Below, one piece after another: positions 9,241 to 19,920 of a stretch of 34,555 bases of DNA (position 1 is the stretch's first letter; every line of letters starts with the position of its first letter). The DNA is from an uncultured Pseudomonadales bacterium (GTDB taxonomy: Bacteria; Pseudomonadota; Gammaproteobacteria; Pseudomonadales; Azotimanducaceae). Location: NCBI GenBank assembly GCA_905182155.1, contig CAJJAX010000032.1, positions 1-34,555 on the forward strand, in the 5' to 3' direction. Position numbers and translations under genes: made by a program. Below the pieces are notes generated by a model. It was given only the letters and a program-made list of their open reading frames with translations. It ran no database searches and was not told where the DNA came from.

Positions 9241-9804
9241 TCAAATGATCCGCACACCCATGGTTTCTAACATTTGAGCGGTTTCAAACAACGGCAAGCC
9301 CATGACATTGCTGTAACTGCCTTCAAGATGCTCAACAAAAACCGCGCCTAAGCCTTGGACACCATAACTGCCAGCTTTGTCGTTAGGCTCACCCGTTGAC
9401 CAATAACGTTCTGCAAACGATCGATCAAAGGCTTTCAACCGAACGGTCGACACCACGGTTTGTGTGATCAGACCACCGGGCCCGGTGAGCGCAACGCCCG
9501 TCATCACCTGATGCGATCGACCGGATAACCGCATCAGCATATCAAGACCCTGCGTTTGATCGGCCGGTTTGCCTAAGATCGAGTCATCGATCAATACAAT
9601 GGTATCCGCGGCAATCACAATCTGATCTTGAGCACTTTGTACGCTGGCTTTTTCAACAGCCAACCGGCGCACATAATCCTCCGGGCGCTCCGCATCAATC
9701 AGACGCTCATCGATATCCGACGGTCTTACTGAAAATTGGAGTCCAATTTGCCGCAGTAGTTCCACTCGCCTTGGCGAGGCCGACGCCAAAATACACTGTT
9801 GCAT
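9241..9804 (-). CDS. maf: Maf family nucleoside triphosphate pyrophosphatase (YhdE type)
   Basis: 187 residues, full length for Maf. The nucleotide-binding start ILASASPRRVELLRQIG, the catalytic VIAADTIVLID with its Asp, and GEPNDKAGSYGVQG with Asp/Lys are all present. The last motif resembles the YhdE (dTTP/UTP pyrophosphatase) branch more than YceF. The enzyme hydrolyses non-canonical or excess nucleotides to monophosphates and has been linked to cell-division arrest. It lies between mreD and rng, the classical position for maf (orfE) next to the shape genes. Start ATG at 9804. Confidence 0.94.
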   Translation of the reverse strand: MQQCILASASPRRVELLRQIGLQFSVRPSDIDERLIDAERPEDYVRRLAVEKASVQSAQDQIVIAADTIVLIDDSILGKPADQTQGLDMLMRLSGRSHQVMTGVALTGPGGLITQTVVSTVRLKAFDRSFAERYWSTGEPNDKAGSYGVQGLGAVFVEHLEGSYSNVMGLPLFETAQMLETMGVRII

Positions 9805-9874
9805 GAACTGTTTTACTCCGAGACCTCGAATGCAAGGCCTGCTAAAAGATCGATTCTTTTTGAACGCACCCAGA

Positions 9875-10369
9875 TTATAAGTAACGGCGCCGACAAAACC
9901 GCAAAAACAAAAACACCCACGGCCAAAATAGTGCGCTGGTGATCGGTTTCATGAATTGCAGCAGATTGGATGACCGATCAATCATCAGCGTCGTCATCAG
10001 CAGCTGAATCCCACTCACGATCATCAGCGCGACTGCGATCAAGATCGATTGCTGCCAAATCTCCAGCATGCGCACTTGTTGGTAGCTGCCCTTCGCTAGG
10101 GCCGCGAGGATCACGAAGCTCAGGCCATGAAAACCAAACGGGGTGCCCACAACCAAGTCTGTCATCAAACTCAGACAAAATGCTGATGGGACCCCAACCT
10201 TTTCAGGCATGGCAAGAACCCAATAAATTAATACCAACGCAATCCAATCTGGTCTTAAATAATTCAGCTCAAACGGCGCCGCGGCAGGCAGCGGAATCAA
10301 AACCAGGACCATTGCCATTAACAAGCTCGCAACGATAATCCAGTGCCCTTTCACAAACGGATCAGCCAT
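9875..10369 (-). CDS. mreD: Rod shape-determining protein MreD
   Basis: The frame is open upstream to 10507, but the ATG at 10369 (MADPFVKGHWIIVASLLMAM) gives 164 residues, the normal MreD size, and overlaps the mreC stop by 8 bp, so I choose it. Five or six hydrophobic helices fill the protein. The small inner-membrane protein works with MreC, MreB, RodA and PBP2 in lateral wall synthesis. It is the third gene of the mreBCD operon. Confidence 0.92.
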   Translation of the reverse strand: MADPFVKGHWIIVASLLMAMVLVLIPLPAAAPFELNYLRPDWIALVLIYWVLAMPEKVGVPSAFCLSLMTDLVVGTPFGFHGLSFVILAALAKGSYQQVRMLEIWQQSILIAVALMIVSGIQLLMTTLMIDRSSNLLQFMKPITSALFWPWVFLFLRFCRRRYL

Positions 10370-11234
10370 CGGCCCCACCCACCATTTTTGAGGATGCATC
10401 CTGGGCCAGGTCCACTTTTGAATCAAACACCAACAAGACGTGATCAAGGGTCTGTAATTGCGATCTCGGTTGCGCCAATACCTCAGCGAAAGCAGCACCC
10501 GGGGCAAGTTGATAGGCCATGACTTCTGCCACCGGATAGCCGCTGGGAAACCGCTGACCCAAGCCTGAGGTCACCAGCACGTCTCCGACCACCAAATCCA
10601 GCGATTCTGAGACATGACGCATCGAAAGCAGGTTTCGATTACCCGTGCCTTCCACGATAAGCTGGGCAGCCGTTCTAATGCTGTGTACTGGGACGGCATG
10701 ACTCTGATCCGTCACCAGCAGGACTTTGCTTAAATTGGTCGTACTCTCTGTCACCTGACCGACCAGGCCGGTGGCGTCAATGACAGGCTGGCCCACATAG
10801 ACCCCGTCCTTTAGCCCTTTATCAACCATGACATAATGCTGATCAGGATCCGGGCTAATACCCACCACTTCGGCAATCAAAACCAAATCGCTCACCTTGG
10901 CGGACGACCCCAGCAACGCCCTTAACCGATTATTTTCCGCCAATAACGCTTCAAATTTTAACTGTTGTGCTTGCAAGGTTTCGGCCAAGCGTCTTTGTTC
11001 GGAAAGCTCAAGCCGCTGTTGATCACGAAGCTCAAAAAAAGACAATCCTTGCGCTGCAATCCGCCTTGGCAGTACCGCCAACCAAATAATCGGCTCGACT
11101 AATGACCCGGCGGCTTGCCGAATGGGTTTTAAAGACGTGCTTTTGCCATCAATAACGAAAAGAAGGAGGCTGACCAAACATAAAACGATTGCTTGATTGC
11201 GTGGATTCGAGCGTTCCAAAAACAGCTGTTTCAT
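10362..11234 (-). CDS. mreC: Rod shape-determining protein MreC
   Basis: 290 residues: short cytoplasmic N-terminus, one membrane helix (about 14-28), a coiled coil (about 68-108; many Q, E and L with leucine spacing) and the two beta-barrel MreC domain (about 115-275, including VIDATGLVGQVTE and VLVTSGLGQRFPSGYPV). The periplasmic part couples the cytoplasmic MreB filament to the wall-synthesis enzymes. Start ATG at 11234; 54 bp separate it from the mreB stop. Confidence 0.95.
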   Translation of the reverse strand: MKQLFLERSNPRNQAIVLCLVSLLLFVIDGKSTSLKPIRQAAGSLVEPIIWLAVLPRRIAAQGLSFFELRDQQRLELSEQRRLAETLQAQQLKFEALLAENNRLRALLGSSAKVSDLVLIAEVVGISPDPDQHYVMVDKGLKDGVYVGQPVIDATGLVGQVTESTTNLSKVLLVTDQSHAVPVHSIRTAAQLIVEGTGNRNLLSMRHVSESLDLVVGDVLVTSGLGQRFPSGYPVAEVMAYQLAPGAAFAEVLAQPRSQLQTLDHVLLVFDSKVDLAQDASSKMVGGADG

Positions 11235-11288
11235 AAAACCTCAGCGGATGCTCTGAACGAGCGCGATCAAAGCCTGGGTCGGCTCGTC

Positions 11289-12713
<1,425 letters not shown>

Positions 12714-13007
12714 GTGAACGACCTCGTTAACGAAAAAACGCTTGTCGAATTATCGACCCTCGCGGCATTGCCGTTTGAGCCTGAAAAGTCAAAAGCGACC
12801 TTGGACGCACTCAACGAGGTCCTTGCCTTGGTTGCACAAATGCAAACAGTCGATATCTCGGACGTCGCACCGCTCGCCCACCCGCTTGAGCAATATCAGT
12901 CATTAAGAGCGGACTCGGTGACAGAAAACATTGATTCAAACGCTTTAAGTCACAATGCGCCGCTTTATGAGGCGGGCTTATATTTTGTGCCCAAGGTGAT
13001 CGAGTGA
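12714..13007 (+). CDS. gatC: Asp/Glu-tRNA amidotransferase subunit C
   Basis: 97 residues, starting with GTG at 12714. Typical GatC pattern: an N-terminal helix with [16 protein letters not shown], then [22 protein letters not shown] and the C-terminal [14 protein letters not shown]. GatC stabilises GatA within GatCAB, which converts Glu-tRNA(Gln) and/or Asp-tRNA(Asn) to the correct amides. Its stop overlaps the gatA GTG start by 4 bp. Confidence 0.93.
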   Translation: MNDLVNEKTLVELSTLAALPFEPEKSKATLDALNEVLALVAQMQTVDISDVAPLAHPLEQYQSLRADSVTENIDSNALSHNAPLYEAGLYFVPKVIE

Positions 13008-14464
13008 ACCTAACCTTTGCAACCCTTGCTGATTTGCAGAACAGCCTTCGCAACCGCGAGATATCGGCAACCGAGTTGACGCAATATTATCTTGCCCGGA
13101 TCGATGCCCTCGACCCAGCCCTGAACAGCTTTATCTCCATACACACCGAGGCAGCACTTGATGCGGCAACCCGCGCTGATAAGGCTTTTGCCCAGGGAGA
13201 TGTCCGTCCGCTCACCGGCATTCCGATCGCCCAAAAAGATATTTTCTGCCTGCAGGGCCATCGAACAACCGCTGGCTCGAAGATGCTGGCTAATTTCATC
13301 GCCCCCTATACGGCAACCTGCTCCCAAAAACTGGCCGATGCCGGCGCGATTACCCTTGGAAAGACCAATATGGACGAGTTCGCGATGGGCTCGTCTAACG
13401 AGAACAGCTATTTCGGTGCCGTGCACAACCCGTGGGATCACGATCTAATTCCGGGTGGGTCATCAGGCGGGTCCGCGGCGGCTGTTGCGGCTGGGCTATG
13501 TGCCGCCAGTACTGGAACCGATACTGGCGGCTCGATTCGACAACCCGCAGCAATGTGTGGTCTCACCGGATTAAAACCGACCTATGGCCGGATCTCGCGA
13601 TGGGGCATGATTGCTTTTGCATCCAGTCTCGATCAAGCCGGGCCGATGGCGCGAACAGCGCAAGATGCCGCCATTTTACTTGAGCATATGGCCGGTCATG
13701 ATCCCAGAGACTCGACCTCACTGAATGAGCCTGTGCCAAGGTTCTCTGAAGGCTTAGGCGGATCCATCAAGGGTTTAAGGATCGGTGTCTGCCAGGAATT
13801 CTTTACCGAGGGGCTGGACCCCGCTGTCGAGCGCACCATCCGCGACGCACTCGCTGTGTATGAATCCCTTGGCGCGACCCTCGTCGATGTGTCGCTGCCT
13901 CATACCCCCTATAGTATTAGCGCTTATTACGTGATTGCGCCGGCTGAGTGTTCGGCGAACCTCGCTCGCTTTGACGGGATTCGTTACGGGCACCGCTGCC
14001 TTGATCCTGAAAACCTTCAGGACCTGTATCAGCGCTCGCGAGGAGAAGGGTTTGGTGAGGAAGTTAAAAAGCGCATTTTGGTGGGCACCTTCGCGCTCAG
14101 CGCCGGTTACTTTGACGCCTTTTATCATCGTGCCCAGAAGATCCGCCGCCTGATCAAGGAAGACTTTGTCAAAGCCTTTGAAAACGTCGATATCATCGCC
14201 GGCCCCACCGCACCAACCCCAGCTTTCGCGCTCGGAGAAAAAGCCAGCAACCCAGTTGAGATGTATCTTCAAGACATATTCACCATTTCAGCCAGCTTGG
14301 CAGGCGTTCCTGCCATGAGCATCCCCGCCGGACTCGCCAATGGGCTGCCGGTTGGCTTGCAACTGATTGGCAATTACCGACAAGAGGGAACGCTACTGCA
14401 GGCGGCGCATCAGTTTCAGCAAGAGACCCCCTGGCATACTTTAACGCCTCCGGAGGCTTTGTGA
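13004..14464 (+). CDS. gatA: Asp/Glu-tRNA amidotransferase subunit A (amidase)
   Basis: 486 residues, full length. The amidase-signature triad is Lys78 (IPIAQKDIF), cis-Ser153 ([11 protein letters not shown]) and Ser177 ([12 protein letters not shown]), with the spacing known from GatA. The subunit releases ammonia from glutamine for use by GatB. GTG start at 13004 overlaps gatC; the stop overlaps the gatB GTG by 4 bp, giving a tight gatCAB operon divergent from mreB as in Pseudomonas. Confidence 0.97.
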   Translation: MNLTFATLADLQNSLRNREISATELTQYYLARIDALDPALNSFISIHTEAALDAATRADKAFAQGDVRPLTGIPIAQKDIFCLQGHRTTAGSKMLANFIAPYTATCSQKLADAGAITLGKTNMDEFAMGSSNENSYFGAVHNPWDHDLIPGGSSGGSAAAVAAGLCAASTGTDTGGSIRQPAAMCGLTGLKPTYGRISRWGMIAFASSLDQAGPMARTAQDAAILLEHMAGHDPRDSTSLNEPVPRFSEGLGGSIKGLRIGVCQEFFTEGLDPAVERTIRDALAVYESLGATLVDVSLPHTPYSISAYYVIAPAECSANLARFDGIRYGHRCLDPENLQDLYQRSRGEGFGEEVKKRILVGTFALSAGYFDAFYHRAQKIRRLIKEDFVKAFENVDIIAGPTAPTPAFALGEKASNPVEMYLQDIFTISASLAGVPAMSIPAGLANGLPVGLQLIGNYRQEGTLLQAAHQFQQETPWHTLTPPEAL

Positions 14465-15880
14465 GCATTCCAGCAGGTTGGCAGATCGATATCGGGCTTG
14501 AGATTCATGCCCAACTCAATACCCGGTCAAAAATCTTCTCCGGCGCAAGCACGCGATTTGGTCAACCACCCAACAGCCAAGCCTGCGCCATCGATCTTGG
14601 CATGCCCGGCGTCCTGCCGAGCGTGAACGCTGAAGTCTTCGTCAAAGCGGTTCAATTTGGGCTCAGTATTGGCGCCATGATCAATCAAGAATCACGATTT
14701 GATCGGAAAAATTATTTTTACCCCGACCTCCCCAAGGGATACCAGACGACCCAGTTGGACAAACCGATCGTCGGTAGTGCCCCGCCAAAGTCATGTATGG
14801 CTGCCAGTGCACGGCCTTCCCCGCGCGCACCTTGAAGAAGATGCCGGTAAGTCGATCCACGATTTAAAACCGGGCCACACCGGCATTGATCTGAATCGCG
14901 CCGGCACACCCTTGCTCGAAATCGTCTCGGAACCCGACCTTAAGAATGCTGAGGAAGCCGTCGCTTACGCGAAGGCGATGCACCAGCTGCTGACTTATCT
15001 TGAAGTTTGTGATGGCAATATGGCGGAAGGGTCGCTCCGATTTGACGCGAATATCTCGGTTCGCCGTCAGGATGCGGATTTGCTTGGAACCCGGTCAGAA
15101 ATCAAAAACCTCAACTCTTTCCGGTTTCTAGAACAAGCCATTCATTTCGAAACCGAACGACAAATCAGCGTTTTAGAAGCTGGCGGCACACTGGTTCAAG
15201 ACACCCGTTTGTTCGATCCAGACCGGCTCGAAACCCGATCAATGCGCAGCAAAGAAACCGCGACAGATTATCGCTACTTCCCTGAACCCGATTTACTACC
15301 GGTTCGGTTAACCGCTGAATTCATCGAGCAGATTCAAGCTAATCTGCCGGAGCTACCGGTGATGAGAGCCCGGCGTTATCAAGATAAGCTCCAATTGGCC
15401 TTTGCCGACGCGACCTTGTTGTCCCAGGACCGAAGGCTGGGCGATTACTTTGATGAGGTCTTAACGACCAGCGGTAACGCCAAATCTGCGGCAAATTGGG
15501 TCCGAGGTGATCTCCTTTCAAAACTCAACGAGCACGAACTCAGCATCACCGCATGCCCAATCAGCCCTGGACACCTCGGCGAGCTGATCCAACTCATTGA
15601 TCAAGGCATTATTTCAGGCAAGATTGCAAAAGATCTGTTTGAAATTGTCTACACCGAAGGCGGTGATCCAGCTGAGATCGTCACCAGCCGTGGGATGAAG
15701 CAAGTTACCATCGAGCCCTTGATTGACGCATTGATCGCAGATAACCCAAAACAAGCCGAAGATCTCCGCGCTGGCAAAGACAAACTCATGGGTTTTTTTG
15801 TTGGGAAAGTTATGCAGGCCACGGCAGGCAAAGCCAATCCCAAACAGGTGAACGACCTCCTCCGCCAAAAGTTGTCCTAG
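14461..15880 (+). CDS. gatB: Asp/Glu-tRNA amidotransferase subunit B, frameshifted
   Basis: The protein is split. The first frame (GTG at 14461) matches GatB through LDKPIVGS; the second matches from [14 protein letters not shown] to the C-terminal NDLLRQKLS at 15880. Between them (about 14775-14835) the third frame reads [12 protein letters not shown], resembling the usual V-D-G linker strand, so at least two small indels are needed. The reconstructed length is about 473 residues, as expected. GatB phosphorylates the mischarged Glu or Asp on the tRNA and transfers ammonia to it; the C-terminal YqeY-like domain (last 150 residues) binds tRNA. Because GatCAB is normally essential where it is used, sequence or assembly error is a likely cause. 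Confidence 0.92.
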
Positions 15881-15910
15881 CCTTGAGCGTTCAACGGACC
15901 CTTGTTTCTG

Positions 15911-15980
15911 AGCCCTTAACACCTAGCCCTTAACGCCTAGCCCTTAACGACTAGTCCTTAACGCCTAGCCTTTAGCGCTC
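15911..15980. repeat. Five tandem copies of a 14-bp repeat
   Basis: Unit AGCCCTTAACGCCT: 15911-15924 (one change), 15925-15938 (consensus), 15939-15952 (one change), 15953-15966 (one change), 15967-15980 (degenerate last copy). It lies in the 138-bp gap between convergent gatB and the DUF1499 gene. A 6-bp inverted pair TAGCCT/AGGCTA with a 9-nt loop begins in the last copy, without a T-run. Confidence 0.9.
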
Positions 15981-16018
15981 AGGCTATTCAGCACAGCACC
16001 TTACAATCAGTTTGGCGG

Positions 16019-16765
16019 CTAAGACGATCGACTTTCAAACCCTGTGATAAAGCGTCGAATGCGCTCAGCATTCACCCCCAAATCGCTCTGCCCGACCCTC
16101 GAAACCGAGCGCACATCAATTAATGTCTGACCGCCTTCAGATCGAATCCGAACGATCAGATCATCTTTAAACTGAAACCACTGGGTGGTCGCGGTGGCCT
16201 CAACGACCCCGAGCGCTGGGTCGACATTAATAATCTCTAAAGCCATTTCTCGAAGCACCGCTTCTGACTGCGTTAGGCTTTCTGCAACTGACAGCGGGGT
16301 GAGCACCGTTTTTAAGTCGGGGTAATACTGATCTTGCAACGCTTCCATATCTTCAGCGGACCTTGCGGCGTCCCCATAGACCAAATCATTCAGCGCATGG
16401 ACACGACGTTTTTTGATTTCAAAAAACACCGGTGGGTCCATCGGATTGGTCGTAATGTCGTGAATCGGCGGCACACTATTGGCTTTTTGTAACTGCGGCA
16501 ACACAAAACCGACCGGCACCAACGCCAGCACTGCCCCAACCATGAGCGCGAACTTATCCAGCGGCTGTTTACGGACCCAACCGGTAATCACAACACCCAG
16601 GATTGCGAGCAAACACAAGATGCCGCCAGCAAAGGCAATGGTAAACCCGCCCAAAGCGGTCATCACGTCGAACAAGCCCGCGCGATAACCATAGGGACTG
16701 CCCACCAAGATTAAAATCTGGCAGACAACAAACACTAAAATTACTTTGGTACTCGTCTTCATCAC
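16019..16765 (-). CDS. DUF1499 domain membrane protein
   Basis: 248 residues. Three hydrophobic helices at the N-terminus (about 7-25, 36-60 and 72-90) precede a soluble domain with the DUF1499 hallmark IHDITTNPMDPPVFFE (about 102-117) and a C-terminal VRSVSRVGQSDLGVNAERIRRF. The function of DUF1499 is unknown; proteins of this layout occur widely in proteobacteria. Start ATG at 16765. The neighbours do not point to a pathway. Confidence 0.85.
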   Translation of the reverse strand: MMKTSTKVILVFVVCQILILVGSPYGYRAGLFDVMTALGGFTIAFAGGILCLLAILGVVITGWVRKQPLDKFALMVGAVLALVPVGFVLPQLQKANSVPPIHDITTNPMDPPVFFEIKKRRVHALNDLVYGDAARSAEDMEALQDQYYPDLKTVLTPLSVAESLTQSEAVLREMALEIINVDPALGVVEATATTQWFQFKDDLIVRIRSEGGQTLIDVRSVSRVGQSDLGVNAERIRRFITGFESRSS

Positions 16766-16849
16766 AAGACTCCCTTAACTAAGACTATTTGGCCGTCCAA
16801 TTATCCGCTGCTTGGTCATCAACTAAAGCCACGTCTTGGAACGGCGCCG

Positions 16850-17818
16850 CTATTCATTCACTTTAACATGCCAAGGTTCAAACCGAACCCCAGCTTGATT
16901 TTGATCAGGATATCGCAACGTGACATAGGGCAAGCGTTGCATCATGCGATAGACCTCTGAGCGGGAAAAGGCACGGGAAAAATTTTCACCCGCCAACTGA
17001 GCGGACCCAACATCAAAATCTCCCGAGAAGTGAAAGGAATAGCCGGGTGGTGCCAAACTGCGCGATGCCATCGAGACATTACCATCGCAAGCGATGAGCT
17101 TGGCCAAAAATAAAGCACTTTGCTTGGGTATCCCTCGCACCCCAGAGGTTAGGATTAAATCCGAACCAATATCAGCCCGCATGCGATCAAAAAGCGGTTT
17201 CGAGCGGCGTTTATAAAGATACTGACCAGACTGGGTGTCGTAGTGCAATAAGCTGGGACGCATATCAGCCAGCAGGTCATTAACGACCCGCTCACCCATA
17301 AACCCATAAGTCGCAGCATCTTGATAAAACAGCCATTGTAATAGGCCCATCTCTTCAACCGTAAACCGTCCAATTCCAATGGTTGCCGCGGCAGATTTAA
17401 GCAACTGGTTAAACCCTAAAATATTAAAATAGCCATGCCCAAAATGACGCTGAATGCGGCCTAACCGGGCAATGGTTGCGGGTATCACAGCGCGCTGATT
17501 GGCGGTGAGAAACACGTCATCAGGCGATATCCGGTCCGGGGTTTGCATTTTTCGCGCGTTGAGCAGCATCTGATCGACCTGCTGCTGGGAGAATCCGAAG
17601 GACCGCAAGAATTCTGTCTGATCCGGCAACAATGGCTCTACGATTTTACGATTGGACAGGCCGCTACCGTCTTCACTGCCTCGAGTAGGTCGATTGCTGG
17701 GCGACTGTATACCGGGATTTCGGGTTTGCCGCTTGCTTAACAGACCATAGCAACCGGCAGCGACTGCGCCGCTGCCCAGAATGAGTTTCAGGATGTGCCG
17801 CTTTTGAAGGTCCACCAT
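16850..17818 (-). CDS. M15 family (VanY-like) D-Ala-D-Ala carboxypeptidase
   Basis: 322 residues with an N-terminal hydrophobic segment (about 10-26) that may be a signal anchor; the AAGC at its end is only a weak lipobox. The C-terminal domain has a zinc-binding stretch GYSFHFSGDFDVGS and the final motif RFEPWHVKV, which together resemble M15 peptidases (S-x-H...D and E-x-x-H). The His-to-Asp spacing is one residue shorter than in VanY/VanX. M15 enzymes cut D-Ala-D-Ala or related peptides in peptidoglycan. The upstream 190 residues include a helical region (FSQQQVDQMLLNARKMQTPD) I do not recognise. Start ATG at 17818. Confidence 0.7.
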   Translation of the reverse strand: MVDLQKRHILKLILGSGAVAAGCYGLLSKRQTRNPGIQSPSNRPTRGSEDGSGLSNRKIVEPLLPDQTEFLRSFGFSQQQVDQMLLNARKMQTPDRISPDDVFLTANQRAVIPATIARLGRIQRHFGHGYFNILGFNQLLKSAAATIGIGRFTVEEMGLLQWLFYQDAATYGFMGERVVNDLLADMRPSLLHYDTQSGQYLYKRRSKPLFDRMRADIGSDLILTSGVRGIPKQSALFLAKLIACDGNVSMASRSLAPPGYSFHFSGDFDVGSAQLAGENFSRAFSRSEVYRMMQRLPYVTLRYPDQNQAGVRFEPWHVKVNE

Positions 17819-17871
17819 ATCAATTGGACTTAGCTTTAAATTGAATTCACAACCACTCGGGAAATTGTTTC

Positions 17872-19041
17872 TTACGGCGACAGGATCAAAGCCCCGCGAG
17901 CATATATCTCAGCGGGGTGCTGCAACGCGCGGAGATCAGCCAAAGGCGATGCTGGCAAAACCAGCAAATCAGCCGACAAGCCGTCTTCGATCCGGCCCGT
18001 GACCCCTTCGATCCCCAAGGCCTTCGCACAATCACTGGTTGCACTTCTTAAGGTCTCAAGGTTAGAAAACGCAGCGACTGCTTTGAAGACCGCCAGCGCC
18101 TTGGGCAGGTCCTCATGAAAAACATTCGGGATGCCCGCATCGGTCGACGCGATAAACTGGCAACCACTCGACTTCATCGTCTGGTATCGCGCTTGCATTG
18201 CGGCCAAGTAATTCTCATTGCTGAGATGACGCCCCCAACCGGCATTGACGGTCGGCGAGATCCAAATACCCGCTTGCGCGATTTCCAGCGCTAAATCGGG
18301 ATCAAAGTGCTTACCCCAACCATTGGGCCCAACCCACGAGCAATGCTCAATGGTCGTGACGCCCGCATGTGCGGCGTGCCGAATGCCATCTGTGCCATGA
18401 CAATGAGCGGCCACTGAATAGCCCAACCGGTTGGCCTCGGTCACAATCGATTGCATCACTGCGCCATCAAATTGCGCATCCATCGGTTTGCTTCCCGGGG
18501 TAATGTTGCCACCGGTTGCCATGACTTTAATCAAATCAACACCGGCTTCAGCTTGACGCGCAATGACCGCCATTGCCGCGGCTGTGTCTTCGGCCTCCCC
18601 GCCCCAGAAATGGCAATGCCCGCCGGGTGAGGTAATGGGTTGACCGGCGCAGATAAGGCGCGGGCCGGGTAGGTCTCCGGCGAGGATCGCATCGCGAATC
18701 TGGAGCTCAAGCCACTGACCGCCCCCTAGGTCTCGTGCCGAGGTAATGCCGGCTTCAACCATTTTTTTCGCGCGTGCGGCCATTGCCTTCAGTTGGATCG
18801 GTTCCGGAACCTTACCATGGGCAAACGGGTCGGATTCTTCTGGATCCAAGCACAGATGAATATGGGCATCAATCAATCCTGGCATCACAAACGCACCGGC
18901 AAGATCTTTGGACGGCTCATTGCCGACGCGATCATCGCTGGTTGTGCGCTGCAGGGTCCCATCGGCTAATATCCGAATGGCATCGAAATCAGAATAGTCC
19001 GCCGAGCAACCATCCCACAGTTTTATATTCCGTAATAACAT
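17872..19041 (-). CDS. Amidohydrolase family protein (imidazolonepropionase-like)
   Basis: 389 residues of the metal-dependent amidohydrolase superfamily. The HxH pair is His60/His62 (GLIDAHIHLCLDP). Further metal-site motifs are the lysine strand DLIKVMATGGNI, AAHCHGTDGI, the TTIEHCSW histidine and ASTDAGIP with the catalytic aspartate. The C-terminus returns to the small beta domain (SADLLVLPASPLADLRAL). Similar proteins hydrolyse cyclic amides or aryl dipeptides; the substrate cannot be read from the sequence. ATG start at 19041. A TATGAT at about 19069-19074 on the minus strand could be its -10 box, but I see no good -35. Confidence 0.85.
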   Translation of the reverse strand: MLLRNIKLWDGCSADYSDFDAIRILADGTLQRTTSDDRVGNEPSKDLAGAFVMPGLIDAHIHLCLDPEESDPFAHGKVPEPIQLKAMAARAKKMVEAGITSARDLGGGQWLELQIRDAILAGDLPGPRLICAGQPITSPGGHCHFWGGEAEDTAAAMAVIARQAEAGVDLIKVMATGGNITPGSKPMDAQFDGAVMQSIVTEANRLGYSVAAHCHGTDGIRHAAHAGVTTIEHCSWVGPNGWGKHFDPDLALEIAQAGIWISPTVNAGWGRHLSNENYLAAMQARYQTMKSSGCQFIASTDAGIPNVFHEDLPKALAVFKAVAAFSNLETLRSATSDCAKALGIEGVTGRIEDGLSADLLVLPASPLADLRALQHPAEIYARGALILSP

Positions 19042-19149
19042 AAGCCTGCGACCTGATTTTCGTTCACCATATCATAGCAGAGCGGCCGCGCATGCTTGCG
19101 TCATAGAAAGGCCACGCTCGGTTGCGTTGGGATCAAAAACAAAGCCGCA

Positions 19150-19920
19150 TTATCGATTCAGTCGCAAGACCTCGAGCAGCCCCGTGAGAATGAGATCCGT
19201 GACAACGTGGTCAAAAATCTTTTCCCTGTCAAAGAGATGAACAAACCCGCCCGTACCCACCACCAGCGGCGGTTCATCCGAGAACTCTTGCTCGGTGATT
19301 CGGCTGACCAGCTCCTTAATCATGCCAACATTCGACCAAAAGAGACCGGTCTGGATGCTCTCAATCGTTGTGGTGCCAATGGCATTCTTGACCGGTTTAA
19401 TTTCAACCGACGGCAATTGGGCCGTTCTCATCTCGAGCGCTTCCATCGATAACCGCACGCCAGGCAGAATATTACCCCCAAGAAAGGTTCTATCCGATCG
19501 AATCGCGCACACAGTTGTTGCCGTACCAAAGTCTGCGACAATCAGATGTCGATCTGGAAATAATTTTATGGCCCCAACCGCATCAGCAATCCGGTCTGCG
19601 CCGACTTCCTTCGGGTCACGATAGGCGATCTTCAAGCCGGTTTTGACCCCTGGGCGCAGCACCAGCGGTTCGATTTCAAAGTACTTTTGGGCGCAAGCAC
19701 GAAGCGAATACAACAGGTCTGGGACGACGCAACAAATCACGATTTCGCGAATCGTCGTTGGGTCAACGCCATTTTCCCGCAGCACACTCCGAAAAAACAC
19801 ACCCAACTCATCGGAACTGCTGTGCAGCTGGGACGTTCTTCTAAACTGCGCGATCAACACGCCCTCGTTAAAAACACCGCCATAAACCTGCGTATTGCCA
19901 ACATCTAAACATAAGATCAT
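19150..19920 (-). CDS. coaX: Type III pantothenate kinase
   Basis: 256 residues. ASKHA-fold motifs: MILCLDVGNTQVYGG (phosphate 1), KEVGADRIADAVGA, VADFGTATTVCAI (phosphate 2) and GGNILPGVRLSMEAL. The enzyme phosphorylates pantothenate, the first step from vitamin B5 to coenzyme A; the type III form is not inhibited by CoA. Its ATG overlaps the panC stop by 4 bp, so panB-panC-coaX make pantothenate and commit it to CoA in one operon. Confidence 0.95.
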   Translation of the reverse strand: MILCLDVGNTQVYGGVFNEGVLIAQFRRTSQLHSSSDELGVFFRSVLRENGVDPTTIREIVICCVVPDLLYSLRACAQKYFEIEPLVLRPGVKTGLKIAYRDPKEVGADRIADAVGAIKLFPDRHLIVADFGTATTVCAIRSDRTFLGGNILPGVRLSMEALEMRTAQLPSVEIKPVKNAIGTTTIESIQTGLFWSNVGMIKELVSRITEQEFSDEPPLVVGTGGFVHLFDREKIFDHVVTDLILTGLLEVLRLNR

